Under the pieces are notes generated by a model, which did not search any database, was not told the DNA's origin, and saw only the letters and a list, made by a program, of their open reading frames with translations. DNA of 64,000 bases, taken from the NCBI GenBank assembly GCA_949130495.1, contig OX422213.1:52586284-52650283 (forward strand). Reading direction: 5' to 3'. The translations under genes were made by a program, and so were the position numbers. Source of the DNA: Sambucus nigra. Lineage: Eukaryota > Streptophyta > Magnoliopsida > Dipsacales > Adoxaceae. Of this stretch, positions 1 through 10,870 are shown piece after piece; within the stretch, counting starts at the first letter, position 1; each line of letters opens with the position of its first letter.

Positions 1-1389
1 GGTAAGTCGGGTATCGAATCCACAGAGAATGTTTGATAGATCGCAACAGATTATTAATCCAGGAATAAAAGTGTAAAAGGTGATTAGAAACTAAAAAGAA
101 AAAGATGCATAAAAGAAAATATTAATCTAGGTGAGTGTATTGAAACTAGATTAACAAAGCGACTAAAACTATAGGTTGCATAGAATATCCCTCACCAGAA
201 TTAATTAGTATAAAATGGTTACACGGGTCGACGGGTTATTACAAGTGCGTCTTGTTTTGACAGTTAAGTAAATCAAGGGTTGTTACGCCCTAAATCATCA
301 TAAAAGCCTAATAAGATTTTAGCGTCAACAAATATCCCAAAAATTACGCGCGAAAGGTCATAAGCACGGGACATACATGATATGACCCGTCAAATCTCCT
401 AGGCGTAATAACTAGGATAATGCACCCGAAATAAACCCGTAAACACCATCACCTAAGCAAAGCAACGTGTCAACTCGAGTGAGTTCAATTCAAGCACAAC
501 CTAATTTAAATTACCTAGAAAGCATGTTAAAAACGCGGTAAATAAAAAGCGTAAATAAACGCGATTAATCTATACTAGAAAGCGTGTAGATCAAAGCATG
601 TAAATAAAGCATGTGAAACTAAATTAGAAAGCTTGTAAATTAACTAAAAAGCAAGAAATGAAGAAATATGAATTATATTAATTGATAGGATGATGAATAG
701 TCAACATTGAAGCCCAAAAGTGTGTCAATCCAAGAAGAAATGAAGAAGAACTAAGCAAATCACCCAAACCCTAACCTATTCTATCTTCTAAAAATCTCTA
801 AAAATGTTTACACTGAATATTACAACAAAATTGGTATATATACCAAGTTAGAATAAAAAAAAGAAGAAAGAAAATGAAAAGAAAATATCTGCAGGAAAAA
901 ATAGGGGCTCGATCAATCGACTGTTAAATTCGTGGAAAAAATATGGAGGGTCGATCGATCGACCCCCAGGCTCGATCGATCGATCAAGCAGGGCAGCCTG
1001 CAGAATCCCCTGTTTTGGCATGCAATTCATCTCCTCTCAAATTGCCGTAACTTTATCATACGGACTCGAAATCACGCACCGTTCATGGCCACGCGAAGCT
1101 AGCGAGGAGGGCTACAACTTCCGTGCAGATGTTGGGCCAGTGCCCAAGCTGTGAAATTGTCGAATTGCCCTTGAACTTGCGATTGTGTACGAAAATTGCG
1201 CGGAATGCATCCGAATCCCATACTTGGTACCTAAATAACTACAAAAGCCCAATTATACCTCATATATCATGTTAACAATATAAACAGAGGTTGTCTGGTT
1301 AACGGGCTTAAATATAGAGATTAAGGCATCCGAGGGGGCTAAAATGCGTAGGTTCGACGGATGAAATACGCGATATTTGCGTATTATCA
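1..1389 (-). repeat. 3' LTR of Athila-related copy 1 (window-truncated)
   Basis: On the minus strand the LTR begins TGATAATACGC at 1389, directly after the tract aagttagggggtg, and runs off the window at 1. Near its far end it carries the phrase gggtatcgaatcc, and the related LTRs near 19910 and 37620 have the equivalent gatacccgg on the other strand. Blocks such as the one containing ttaaccagacaacctct are shared with the LTR at 18606. It holds GATC-rich palindromes at 903-919 and 948-985. The segment at about 970-1172 reappears at 7318-7521 as the only remnant of the 5' LTR. Confidence 0.78.
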
Positions 1390-1402
1390 CACCCCCTAAC
1401 TT
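1390..1402 (-). other. Polypurine tract at 3' LTR of copy 1
   Basis: The minus-strand 13-mer aagttagggggtg lies immediately before the LTR start TGATA. This is where the plus-strand primer for reverse transcription is expected. The plus-strand relative has aagttacggggtg in the same place at 34067-34079. Confidence 0.8.
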
Positions 1403-2293
1403 ACACATTGCTAGTCCCTAGAAATGAATATGATGCAACAAGAACAACAAGCATCAAAGCAGAAAGCCACTTTCGCGGGCGATTCGATTGCATTTAGCAT
1501 ATGCAATAAGCCGTTAAACCCCTAGGTTACCCTAGTGGATGAGTGTTGTCTCGTGAGGGTTTTCAATGATGGTACCCACAAACATCATAAAGTTTCCTCA
1601 AAATATGCCCAATCAAGTACGACAAACTCATCAATGCGAAAAAGATTTCAACATGTTAAGAGCATAGTAAACGAATTTGCGTGAGAAGTCCGTAGTTATT
1701 AACATTATCGAATGCACCTCAATGAATTGAAACTGTAAAATGTGGGAGGGGAGTGAGCATATGCAAAGTATGATTTGGCGAAAAACTTAAATAACTCGGA
1801 TACTAAATATCGAAGCATGCATAAAAGTCAATCCTCACGGGCATTACACTCATCAAATGAATTTACTTGAAATAGGGAGGTAACACACGGAACATGCGGG
1901 CATAAGGAGTAAATGTAAAGGGAAACTAGGCCGCGCACATGTCACAATTGAAGAACGCTATATAGGAAATAAAAATTGCAACCTGAGTGAACGGATACCA
2001 CACATATAAAAGAGGCGAAATGCATTTTCACAGATTATCAACACTATTTAAACATTTGAATTACATCAACCTAAGATCACATAGGAATTTAATATGGTTG
2101 TAATGTAGGCTAGGTTAAGGTACGAAATGAAAGGGATGTATATATGGATTCAAAGTGTTCGGGGATGAAACTCAAGAAAATGGGAAAAAGTGGGAAATTT
2201 CAAAATTGGACAAATGATTTCCAAACGAGCATTAGATATAACAATAGAGAGAGTAACAAGGATTATTGAATCACATACAAACACTATAAACAA

Positions 2294-2398
2294 CTTTCTC
2301 TTTCTTTTTCTTTTTTCTCACTTTTTTCTTTTGTTTTCTTTTGTTTTTAACTTTCTCTTTTTCACTCTTTTTCTTTTCACTTCTTACTCTTTTCATAC
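2294..2398 (-). repeat. Purine-rich tract of about 100 nt (minus strand)
   Basis: The plus strand is nearly pure C/T here, so the element strand is nearly pure A/G. It starts about 0.9 kb inside the 3' LTR. A matching A/G tract lies at 33050-33153 in the plus-strand copy, also about 0.9-1.0 kb before its LTR. Confidence 0.7.
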
Positions 2399-3181
2399 TC
2401 AAATTGCAACCACAACATAATAATAACATTTAATTCCAAGTAACAATCCAAACAAGGGTATGTAAGGTAATATGTATGGTATAAAACTCCAATTTGGAGT
2501 TGGATATGGGATTTTGGGTAACGAAAAGAAAGGCTAGTATTTAGGCTCAAGTGGGTTGACTAGGGAACATATAAAGGGTGAGGTCAAGGTCATATGGGTG
2601 ATATATCAAAGATGTCCTATGATCATTTCAAAAAGTATACGCAATTCTCGAGTCAAACAACTTATGAAAATCATGCTCAAGTAACACATTTCAAGTATGA
2701 ACTCAATTAATGAATGGTCAATGAAAGAATAAAGAGATTACCAACGACTGTAACGTTTTCAAAGAGGAAAGAAAAGTGTATACATTCACAAATTAAGATA
2801 AGTCTCTAATCTCACTCGGTGTAAGTATATACAATGCAGCAAAAGCATACCAAGTTATAAAAATCTTAAACTAAATCAATATAACAAGAATGGTGCATGT
2901 GCTCACGGTTTAAAGTTTAATTCATGAAGTTATTCATAATATTATTGATTTAGGACTAAAGTCTAATAACTTCTAAAATCGAGAACATGCATTGTTGAAT
3001 TGTCTATTTGATCGGGCAATTATTAAAATTTATCATCGAAAACAAGGGAAAAATGCCCAATAAAGGAGAAAAAAGAAAGAAAATATTTTTGAAAATTTTC
3101 AAATTTTTAACAAAAACATGCTTTGTAACTAAATTGTAATCAAATTCAAGAACTAATCAGCAAAATGGACAGAATATCCTA

Positions 3182-3194
3182 CACCCCCTAACTT
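3182..3194 (-). other. Second, internal polypurine-tract motif
   Basis: An exact copy of the 13-mer aagttagggggtg found at the 3' LTR, placed 1.79 kb upstream in the element. It is followed by TAGGATATTC rather than by an LTR start. The relative has the same 13-mer at 32191-32203, followed by TGGGATATTC. Confidence 0.65.
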
Positions 3195-3549
3195 AAATGT
3201 TGCATTGTCCCCAATGCGTCAATTAAAGAACACAACACAAATATAGGAAAAGAATGATATTACCCAAATTTGGAGCGATCTCCATAAGTACAAGTCCAAA
3301 TGAAGTTGCAAAACAAGTTAGTACAAATCATAGGAAGAATATGTACCGATGTATTAAGTTAAGAGAATCTATGTCACAAGTCACAATAATATAGAGGGGT
3401 TGAAGTGCAAATACTAGATAAATTGATGGTGAACTTTTTGATTTTATAAAATGGAAGGTCACACACATCAAAATCCAATAAACAACCACAAACTAAATTT
3501 TCATTTCCCATTTCATAAGTTCAATACAAAATCACTTAATACATTACAA

Positions 3550-4846
3550 CTAGTGAATTAAAAGAAATACAAATAAAAATAAAAAATACAATACAATATC
3601 CGATCCCAGAATGCCAAAAATGACCGAGTACAACGAACCACTAGGATCAAAAGGGTCCTGAAAATGAGGAGGTAGCGCTGTGTCGGAATCATTCCGCTGC
3701 AAATAAAGATCTCTCATCATCTGCTGCATCATCCTGTACTCATGTCTGTGCTGCGCTCTAGCCTGCCTCTGCAGGGCCCACTCCCGCTGCTGCTCGGCCT
3801 GAAACTGCTCCTACTGCCGCTGCTCAGCATGAAACTGGTCCAGGCGGGACTCCCATGTAGCCCACCTAAGCTGGATCTCCTCCCAGTGTTAATCGTGCAC
3901 GGACTGGAATGCCTCAAAGCGGGCATCATAATCAGTGTGTGGCGCGTGAGAACCCTCACCCACCTCCATCTCCCGATCTCGTCCTCCTCATCATCGGGAT
4001 CATCAGCCACCTCCGCCCTCTGTCTTTTGCTGCCCAGTTGCCCCCACTCGTGATTAAGCATCTTTGAAATATTGTCTTTGGAGAGAAGCCCGAGTGGCTC
4101 GTGCTTAAGGTCAGCGTCAAACTCTGGGCAACCGTGCGATAAACATATCCTCGTAATGAGGGCAGGAAAGGGAAGAGAAAACCTCCAGGCTATCTCCTTA
4201 GCCGTCGCGCACATCATATCCAAAAGATACTGGGCAAGCTGATATTGCCCAAACCATTAATCAGCGTGTAGATCAATGCGGCGTTCTTGTGACGAACCTC
4301 TGATCGGTTGTTCATCACCATAAAAGAGTGGACATTAATGTAGTGAAGTAACCTCGGTAAGTCCTCCATTGCAGCCGAGCGAAAAGCACCCTTTTTCCAT
4401 GCCTCCCCCGGTACAAGGGCCTTTATCAATGTCCCACGACCGAAGATGTTCCCATCCATAAAACTGATCGAGTCCCCGGGGTTTGGCACACCCATGTAGT
4501 CAGCCAAATCAGAAATGCTGAAAGGAATCCTCACCCCACGGACCATAGCCTCATAAGTAGTCGACCCATCCCCCTTTACCTCTACCAACGTCGCATAAAA
4601 TATCCGGACTAGCTCTTCATTGATGCCCCCGTTAGTAGCGAGAAAGGGCTCCCATCCCTGACGGCGCAGAAGAACATGCGCCTCCCGAGATATATGCTCA
4701 ATGGTCCACGTAAAATAATACCCAAGTGGACGCTCGGATGTTTGAAAGTGGGCGCGGTACCAATCCCGCTCCTGATCGCAGCGGAACCCCTCAACGTCCC
4801 CGGCGGGCAAGCACCTAGTATATTTGTATTTTTTTAGTTGGGCCAT
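3550..4846 (-). pseudogene. Putative plant transposon protein (PF20167-like) of Athila-related element
   Basis: Starts at ATG 4846 (MAQLKKYKYTRC). The first 205 or so residues are an open frame of the kind annotated as putative plant transposon protein in Athila relatives: a central region with GGINEELVRIFYATL and then VRGVRIPFSISDLADYMGVP. A one-base shift near 4235 moves the frame, after which the homologous tail (ITRICLSHGCPEF, then KRQRAEV and an acidic run) continues. A second shift near 3975 opens a glutamine-rich helical tail that runs to about 3553 and contains at least two in-frame stops, one TAG where CAG is likely. Function in the element is unknown. It lies between the first ORF and the 3' non-coding region and has no counterpart in the plus-strand copy, which seems to have lost it. 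Confidence 0.7.
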
Positions 4847-5439
4847 TTCAACCTACAAAACAAGAATTACACAATACAAAAAAAATTGTAAGCACAATTA
4901 ATGTTTAGTAGTGTACAAGTTGAAATGGGGGTCTAAGTGTGCAAAACCGAGGAAAAAATTTCAACATTGCGATAAAATATGTCGGAATGAGACAAGGAGT
5001 GAAAATCACCCAAGTGTGCGCCAAAAATTGGAATTTTAGCGAACACTTGGCGTGCGCAATGTGCGTCAAGGTTGAAAAATACCGTTTTGAACCAACCAAA
5101 TCGCCCCACTCATGAACAAAACAACAATGTAGCAATATACAAGTGTTCATGAGTGGATATTTATCAATATTGACAAGAAACAAGGGTTGGAACAACACAA
5201 AATCAGGGGAACCACCAACACATTCCAAAAATGTCAAATAATGTATAAAACATGGAATACATGACAAAAATTAACCCAAATCTACGAAAACATAAATTTA
5301 GAGGAAGTATTATACCTTTGCAATGTAGACTAGGAGTTGAAACAAAGAAATGTGGTGTGGGAAAAAAAACTAGGGCACGAAACAATGTAGGAGAGGAGAA
5401 GAGAGAATAAGGAAATGGGGAAAAAAACAACAGCTGTCG

Positions 5440-5497
5440 GCCTAAACCTGCTCGATCGATCCAGGGCCTTCGATTGATCGAGCAAGCAGGTTTAGGC
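5440..5497. repeat. Inverted repeat with GATC cores
   Basis: The arms gcctaaacctgc and gcaggtttaggc enclose ctcgatcgatc and gattgatcgagc, giving a hairpin of about 20 bp per arm with one small bulge. The same GATC-rich words occur in the LTRs of this family. Confidence 0.7.
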
Positions 5498-5565
5498 ACA
5501 CTGCTTTGCTGTTTTAAAAGTGGGGGGAAATTGCAATTATAGGGAATTTAGTGGGTTTAAGTATA

Positions 5566-5571
<6 letters not shown>

Positions 5572-5601
<30 letters not shown>
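5572..5601. repeat. (AT)n microsatellite
   Basis: About 15 uninterrupted AT units. Confidence 0.9.
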
Positions 5602-5607
<6 letters not shown>

Positions 5608-6023
5608 AAAATATAAAAATAAAAATAAAAATAACATTAAATAGACATAGGCTGAAATATACACACAAATAGGCCTATGCTTACCAAAAATTAAAAAAAA
5701 AAATCTACAACGAGCAACAAACACGCATGGTCACGATAAAAATGAAAAATAAAATAAAATAAAATAAGAATAACAAATGCAAATGCGTGAGAATGAGTGT
5801 GAAAAATAAAGAAAAATGTTTTTGGGACTTTTTTGATTATTTTCTTAACAAATGTGTGCCGGGGCGCATAGTCTCCGCAAATTCAAGTGCGTTGAATCTA
5901 CAAAAGAGTTCGAACCAAGCACACAAAAAGAAATAAAAAGAGATTAACTAATTACACTAGGATAATATTAAGAAAAATAAAAATGAAGAAGTTAGCTATA
6001 TACAACTACATTTAGAACTCTAA

Positions 6024-7157
6024 TTAGCTATATACTAAAAGTTGAAACTTTTGAGGGTCCATCCAAAACACAATTTGAATTTGGCGGATCAACGGTGGAC
6101 CCTCCCGAACCAGCATGCCTCCCGAAAAATAGATATTCCATTCGAACGACGGAAGGCATGTGTAAGGCGGTAAAAGTGAACCATCCCCAATTGAAACTTT
6201 GGGAGGGAGGATGGGGGATTTGGATAGGAAAAGAAACAAATATACATGCGGGCCAAGAAAACATGAATCAACTCCTAAGTATTTTAAAGTTGGAATGGGA
6301 GGCGGCGCACATGAGGGCAAGGATGCCGTTATGGAAAGCGGCTCGAGCGAGTACTCCTCATCAGTGAAACAGTTTAGAATTCTAAAGTTTGGCACCGATT
6401 CATCGGGTACTAGAATTGGTGTGATAGTATATAATTAATGGGGATGAAAGATACTCAATCTCAGGCGATGAGTGATCATCTCTTGAAAATTGAATTTCGG
6501 AAGGAATAGGATCGTTTACAATGAAAATTTCTTCTTTGAGAATCAAAGAAGAAACGAATTCATTGGAAATGGATACTCATTCTCTAATATACCATGGGTC
6601 AAGTCAAGGATGATTTGTTCTAAACTAGGAACGAAGTCCTCATTTGGTTCAAAACAGTCCTCGACTTCGGCAGTCTCCGAAGAAACGTCGTCATCGGATT
6701 CAAATAGTAAATCAAACTCGTGTTCCCAACAACGATTTTCTTCCCGATAACGTTCTTCAATCCTCTCATTTTCAAGCATACGCAATCCCTCACCGAAAGT
6801 CATAGGGTGTGGAGCGAATGTTTGGAAATGGGAGGTTTGGAAATTGTTTTCGGGACTATACTCAAAATCATTAACATAAGAATTTTGAAAATGATTACAA
6901 TTTGTTTCAAACTTCTTATCATAAGGATATTGAGACCCAAAATCAGAATGATCATGCACAAAATTGCTGTAATCCAAATTTTGACTTTCGTAATACTCAC
7001 CCAATGTCATTTTAGATGTTGCAACTTTTTGGGGGTGTAAGTATTGACCAAAAGTCAAAGGTTTACTGGAATTTTGAGAATTGTCATTAGGATAACTAGA
7101 AAAGTTAGAATAAGACATGCTTACCCCAACGAAGGCTCGAGAGGATGACTTCCACAA
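6024..7157 (-). pseudogene. Unrecognised family-specific ORF, copy 1
   Basis: I do not recognise this protein. The longest open frame starts at 7157; an internal ATG giving MSYSNF at 7118 matches the probable start in the homologue near 20236. The N-terminal half is rich in Asn, Ser, Tyr and Phe. It is followed by an acidic helical part with PMTFGEGLRMLE, REENRCWE and SDDDVSSET. A frameshift near 6590 moves the reading frame, and the homologous C-terminal part (TDEEYS, then a proline stretch) resumes to 6024. The plus-strand copy at 20168-21178 aligns over its whole length, with SKMTLGEYY against SKMSLSEYY as one anchor. It is the first ORF after the PBS, where gag would normally lie, so a gag-like or packaging role is possible but not shown. 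I see no zinc knuckle. Confidence 0.6.
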
Positions 7158-7300
7158 AGAAGATGTGCGGCGGTGAATTCAAGCGTTCCTAGGCGCTCAA
7201 ATGTAGAAGTCCTGAAAAAAGGGTTAAAAGAAAGAATACAAATACAAAGAAAAGAATACTACGACCTAATAAATCAATTACAATCTATAACAAAACAAGT

Positions 7301-7317
7301 CCCCGGCAACGGCGCCA
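7301..7317 (-). other. Primer-binding site, tRNA-Asp type
   Basis: The minus strand reads TGGCGCCGTTGCCGGGG, complementary to the 3' end of plant tRNA-Asp including CCA. This PBS is typical of Athila-type Ty3/gypsy elements. All 17 positions are intact. Confidence 0.9.
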
Positions 7318-7521
7318 GGTCGATCGATCGATCAAGCAGGGCAGCCTGTAGAATCCCCTGTTTTGGCATGTAATTCATCTCCGCTCAAATCGCCGTAACT
7401 TTGTCATACGGACTCGGAATCGTGCACCGTTCGCGGCCACGCAAAGCTAGCAAGGAGGGCTATGACTTCTGTGTAGATGTCGGGCCAGGTGCCCAAGCTA
7501 TGAAATGATCGGATTGCCCTT
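7318..7521 (-). repeat. 5' LTR remnant of copy 1
   Basis: This matches about 970-1172 of the 3' LTR with scattered substitutions. It starts within the GATC palindrome, directly beside the PBS, and ends in the tandem array at 7522. Both LTR termini are missing: roughly the first 217 bp and everything after about position 420 of the LTR. Confidence 0.8.
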
Positions 7522-7522
7522 G

Positions 7523-8110
7523 GATGATCTCAGACCTTAAAACATCATAGTTTGGTTACAAGGTCTGAGGTGAACATCACACTTGGATGACCTCAGACCT
7601 TAAACATCATTAATTTGGTGAATATCTTATGGCGGTAACATCTTAGTTGATGACCTCAGACCTTCAAACATTATAGTTAATGACAAAGTTTGAGGTGAAC
7701 ATCACACTTGGATGACCTCAGACCTTAAACATCATTAATTTGGTGAATATCTTATGGGGTAACATCTTAGTTGATGACCTCAGACCTTCAAACATCGTAG
7801 TTGATGATAAAGTCTGAGGTGAACATCACACTTGGATGACCTCAGACCTTAAACATCATTAATTTGGTGAATATCTTATGGGGTAACATCTTAGTTGATG
7901 ATCTTAAACCTTAAAACATCATAGTTTGGTGATAAGGTCTGAGGTGAACATCACACTTGGATAACCTCAGAACTTAAACATCATTAATTTGGTGAATATC
8001 TTATGGGGGTAACATCTTAGTTGATGACCTCAGACCTTAGACATCATTAATTTGGTGAATATATTGTGGGGGTAACATCTTAGTTGATGACCTTAGACCT
8101 TAAAATAATG
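7523..8110. repeat. 124-bp tandem repeat array, about 4.5 units
   Basis: The word gaggtgaacatcac recurs at 7567, 7692, 7816 and 7941, giving spacings of 125, 124 and 125 bp. At the right end a half-unit of 63 bp is repeated (catcattaatttgg at 7979 and 8042). Each unit holds cctcagacctt and its near-inverse aaggtctgagg, so units can fold on themselves. Units differ by a few substitutions each. Confidence 0.88.
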
Positions 8111-8344
8111 TTACAAGGCTGATAAAGACACCATTATATTGAGTCTTCAGACCTTAATACAAACACATTGCATGACATAGAGAACCATTCAAAGAACATT
8201 CATCAAAAGGAATAAAGCCCTCTTCAGAGGTTGATATAGCATGAATTTAAGAATTACAAGTCAAGAGCTAACAGAAAATGTTATCAGAAGTTACAGATCG
8301 ATATGGATCAGAAATAAAAATTACAAGGGCTTCACAAAATGGAT
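8111..8344 (+). other. Spacer between tandem array and antisense ORF
   Basis: Short non-coding stretch. On the minus strand it would be the 3' UTR of the antisense ORF. No further signal is seen. Confidence 0.4.
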
Positions 8345-10756
8345 TTAAGTATCTGCAGTCTCAAGGTTAGTAGTCATGCCCCCATCTCCTTGTCCAAGGT
8401 TGGTCACTTCTACCCCATCATCGTGAGGACAAACGTCTTCAGTACTGGTATCTTCTTGTAGAACAGTCTCATCAGGTGCGACACCTCCTTCCTCCTTGAC
8501 CTCTTGTAAAGCCTGAGCAAACTAAGGATCGGCATAACCCAGATCAACGAAGTCAGAGGCTGCCAAGGTCCCCGACTCTTTCTCCTTCATTGCATCCCAT
8601 TTTCTAGTGGCATTAACACCCCTTTCGAGGTATTCAAATCCAAAGTTGATGAATTCGTCAGAGACCTTGTAGTCCTCCAAAATATTCTCTGATGTATCAT
8701 CCAAAGCAACCTTCACAGCGACATCGACCTTGCGTTGAAGAGAGTCAGCTTGAGTCTTCAGGGCAGAACTATGATCTTTCTTAATCTTGTCCATGTCCTT
8801 CTCTAATCGTTTAACATTAGCCTCAGACTTCTCTAAGGAAGCCTTCAGACGTTCCACTTCAGTATTCAGAGCAGACTCAGTCTTTTGGGCCTCCTTTCCC
8901 TTCTCAATCAGAGAAAGTTTCCTCATAGTCCAGTCAACAAACTGGTACATGGTGAGGAGACCCTACAAAGCGTGTGCAAAAAATGTCAGTTAAAGATTTG
9001 GTATAATTTAAAGCCGATACACTTATTCAACAAAAGAAAAAAGTCTTACTTGGATTGATCGATTAAGGGAGAACTCGGCCAATAGAGGGGTGTCTCGAGA
9101 ACGGTAGAACCTTTTATCAGAGTCGGTCATGACGGAGCTGATAGCATCCATGGCCTTCAGACTCTGGCTGATAAGACTGTTGTCGATCTTCAGTTGCTCT
9201 AGATGAGAAACTAACGCATCCTTAGAGGAGATAGGGATCGCGCGATACCCCTTAGAAGTTTTCTTTTTCTGCCTCTGATCCTCAGGGGTAAGGGCAGTGG
9301 ACTTCCTTTTATTTGAGGCATCGGCCCTTGAAGTGGTGGGGGAAGGCGGAGGCGCATTTAGACCCACTTTCTTCACAAGTTTTGTAAGACTGGGGGCTTC
9401 CATCTACCAAAGGTCGTTCAAAATTCCTTTTTGACCCTCTGCAAATAGAAAGATCCAAGTTAAAAGATCATAGACGTAACAAAATCAGAGGTATAACTTA
9501 TTGAAATGATAAAGTAACTTACGGAGCTCGGTCAGAGGAATCCCCCTAAGGCCAGTTTCAGAGAGGTAGTAAGGGGTCATCAAATGCTCGTACTTGACCA
9601 ATAGACCATGTTCCCCCTGATCTTGAAGGTCTTTGACCTTTTGAAAGTTATTCTGGCTTAACCCAGGGTCGGCCCTAGCAGCCATTGACACCTTTCCCTA
9701 TTTTAGGGGTATTCTCGGCTCTAGGGAAGAAAAGGGGGCACAGGGGCCAAACTCCCATGACCCTAAGGCGAAAAAATATCGTGGTTTCCAGTTGTGATTC
9801 GAAGTCTGGGTAACTAGCAACATCTTCTTATTGGACTTTTGAGCTATAAAGTGGTAATAACTCGGATGATTCCTAGTAGAGGAGGGGACGTAGCACCCTG
9901 TCAAGACCTGAACGGGAAGGTCTGAATGATGGACTTCCCTCCATAAGACTATAGCTCCAATTATCACCCTCCAAGCACTGGGGGATAATTAGAAGGAGCC
10001 AAGTTAATATAGGACAGTGTAGCCCTAATTATTGGATGAATGGGAAGACGAAATCCTAACTTAAACATCTACTCGTATAAGTAGATCTCGCCATCTTGGC
10101 CGCCAAAGGCCCTCTCATCCCTCAGAGGTAAGTTTTATGGATGGACTTATAGAATATAGATGTCTGAAATCTAGGAGGTCGAGTTCGCTAACAATGCTCT
10201 CTATCTCGATTGCCTCCGAGGTGTCAACATCACTTTCGCTACCATCATCCTCATCTCGGCCAACGCCAGCTCGAGAAAATAAGGGAGCACCATTAGGGAA
10301 CATCTGAGCAAACTCAACTCCTTTGGCAGCCAACAGGGAAATAACGTCAAGGATTGGGGGAACAAACACACTAGGTCCTATAATTTTGACATCGAAGGAA
10401 GAATACGTGGTGCTAAAACTCTTATCAGACGAGGCACGATTGGAAACCTCGGCTTGATCAGGGGCTTGGTCCATCCAGAAGGAATAATCCATAGCCTATT
10501 GGAAAGAATCCACAGATATAGGGTTTAAGGTAGATGACTCAGACTCAGACATCAGAACAGGTTCTACTGGGACCTCTGAAGGCACAGATGGCTCAGGATA
10601 TATCACTTTCAGAGGAGGTGGGAATATAGGCCTGAGAGGGAATGCCTCTGCCCTATGATCTTCCTCTTGGGCTCATTCTATTTGTCTAATTTTATCTAAG
10701 GTTTTCTCCCTAAGTGAAGGGAATTCCTCTAAGAGTTGATAAATGGGTCTGAGCAT
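8345..10756 (-). pseudogene. Antisense ORF of Tat-like element, putative gypsy-type transposon domain (PF04195-like), spliced
   Basis: The minus strand, from an ATG at 10756, encodes in order an acidic N-terminal region, a segment at about 10140-9700 resembling the putative gypsy-type transposon domain (LSPSAWRVIIGAIVLWRE), a basic linker and a coiled coil (8950-8650). Two introns with GT-AG borders are visible: 9439-9522 (GTAAGT to TTTGCAG) and 8963-9049 (GTAAGA to TTTGTAG); they join the coding blocks. After a TAG at 8522 the frame stays open to TAA at 8345, so the natural end is probably there and the TAG a CAG mutation. Several other stops lie in the N-terminal half. Known relatives have no proven function; a role in element regulation is speculation. 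Confidence 0.6.
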
Positions 10757-10870
10757 ATGGGGACGACCTTACACTTGAGACACAAGCTAAAAACAAACAT
10801 GATGACACAGCAGTTAAAGATTAAATATGGCTATTTGAAAAGAAATCCAACCAAGGACAGTCAAGAACAA

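Larger units (their letters stand above)
1403..3549 (-). other. Non-coding 3' internal region of copy 1
   Basis: About 2.1 kb without a convincing ORF. It is conserved in pieces with 31900-34066 of the plus-strand copy: the stretch near 1497-1562 matches 33880-33960, the purine tract near 2294-2398 matches 33050-33153, and the second polypurine motif at 3182-3194 matches 32191-32203. Such conservation without coding potential suggests cis-acting RNA functions or simply common descent. Confidence 0.6.
4847..6023 (-). other. Non-coding spacer between the two ORFs of copy 1
   Basis: AT-rich, no supported ORF. It contains an (AT)n microsatellite at 5572-5601 and a GATC-bearing inverted repeat at 5440-5497, both upstream of the putative transposon-protein ORF on the minus strand. 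A C/T-rich stretch follows the inverted repeat in reading direction, similar in character to the transcribed part of the LTR, so this could be an internal promoter or leader. That is inference. Confidence 0.45.
1..7521 (-). mobile_element. Athila-related non-autonomous LTR retrotransposon, copy 1
   Basis: Minus-strand element with its 3' LTR at the left window edge, a polypurine tract, two ORFs and a PBS at 7301-7317 matching the 3' end of plant tRNA-Asp, as used by Athila-type Ty3/gypsy elements. I find no gag, protease, RT or integrase, so it must have moved with proteins supplied in trans. The second ORF resembles the putative plant transposon protein domain (PF20167 type) known from Athila relatives. 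LTR and internal sequences match the plus-strand element at 18606-37749 in many blocks, which defines one family. The 5' LTR survives only as about 200 bp joined directly to the PBS. The left end is cut by the window. Confidence 0.8.

Noticed and set aside
848..1030. Small minus-strand frame ending in a Phe-rich stretch
   Set aside because: It lies in the LTR, crosses GATC palindromes, and has no counterpart in the other LTRs.
3742..4053. Plus-strand open frame of 103 codons rich in Leu, Pro and Ser
   Set aside because: It is the complement of the glutamine-rich tail and acidic run of the minus-strand transposon protein; no start context or homology.
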